Shown in pieces: positions 5,352 to 5,536 of a DNA stretch of 5,536 nucleotides. Under the pieces are notes generated by a model, which saw only the letters and a program-made list of their open reading frames with translations, was not told the DNA's origin and made no database searches. How positions within the stretch are numbered: position 1 is the stretch's first letter; every line of letters begins with the position of its first letter. The DNA comes from an uncultured Actinomycetes bacterium (GTDB lineage: Bacteria > Actinomycetota > Thermoleophilia > Solirubrobacterales > Solirubrobacteraceae), in NCBI GenBank assembly GCA_937888775.1, contig CALAQT010000228.1:1-5536 (forward strand), written 5' to 3'. The position numbers were made by a program, and so were the translations under genes.

Positions 5352-5481
5352 CTGCGCCCAGCACTTGAGTTGGACGACAAGCGCGCATCTGTGACGATTC
5401 CCGCGGCGCCGTCGCTCGCGTAGGCGAACTGAGAGCGCAGAGTACGGATGGAAGATGATGCCCGGGTGAGGCGATCGACTT

Positions 5482-5505
5482 AGGACTCACGACTCTATGA
5501 GTCCT
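5482..5505. repeat. 8-base inverted repeat (hairpin) near the right edge
   Basis: AGGACTCA and TGAGTCCT are perfect complements separated by an 8-base loop. It could be a terminator shared with a gene beyond the right edge, or an operator. The surrounding 5352-5536 holds no gene I can support. Confidence 0.4.
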
Positions 5506-5536
5506 CGTGTTGTGCCGGTGTGATGGTGTAGTTCCA

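Noticed and set aside
5510..5536. Start of a tRNA gene at the right edge
   Set aside because: GGTGTGATGGTGTAGTTCCA faintly resembles an acceptor plus D-arm, but the stem pairing cannot be tested because the window ends and the D-arm does not fit well.
1..5536. CRISPR array, toxin-antitoxin pair, defence system or retron
   Set aside because: No regularly spaced repeats, no small paired genes and no nuclease or helicase motifs; the only reverse transcriptase signal is the maturase end of the group II intron.

Overview
The window is GC-rich and looks like a chromosomal stretch from a high-GC actinobacterium. The best lineage clue is the last gene. It is an exported beta-propeller protein whose C-terminal module (a basic, Cys-paired stretch ending in a 'LKPGTYTLTITATNATG'-type strand) resembles modules I associate with Thermoleophilia/Solirubrobacterales surface proteins. 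The MMPL remnant, the DUF4389 gene and the SnoaL-like gene fit that group too. This assignment is by recall and reading, not by a database search.

Layout. (1) Positions 1-447 hold the 3' part of a group II intron on the + strand: the maturase end of its reverse transcriptase, then RNA domains V and VI. (2) Positions 448 to about 1440 hold an IS630-family insertion sequence on the - strand. The intron sits inside its transposase gene, in the conserved H-A-S-W-L-(N-Q-V-E) motif, just before the third catalytic residue. The same transposase also has an 8-base C run that separates the DNA-binding half from the catalytic half by one base. (3) About 300 bases with no recognisable gene follow. (4) Positions 1721-2155 (-) carry a SnoaL/NTF2-like small protein. 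It lies divergent to and nearly touches a broken MMPL transporter fragment (about 2195-2421, +). (5) Positions 2469-3098 (+) encode an intact membrane protein made of two DUF4389 copies, with a strong ribosome binding site. (6) Positions 3099-3663 have no intact gene. They contain a possible decayed alpha/beta-hydrolase fragment on the - strand and an 18-base perfect palindrome. (7) Positions 3664-5319 (+) encode the exported protein: signal peptide, six propeller blades, an Ig-like domain and the C-terminal module. A GC hairpin lies just past its stop. (8) The last 200 bases have a second hairpin but no clear gene.

Taken together, the left two thirds is a gene-decay and insertion zone: a nested mobile element (intron in IS), a truncated transporter and a probable rearrangement junction. 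Two intact genes (DUF4389 protein, exported propeller protein) survive to the right. I see no CRISPR array, defence system, tRNA, rRNA or biosynthetic cluster. The most informative features are the nested intron/IS junction, which can be placed to the base, and the architecture of the exported propeller protein.
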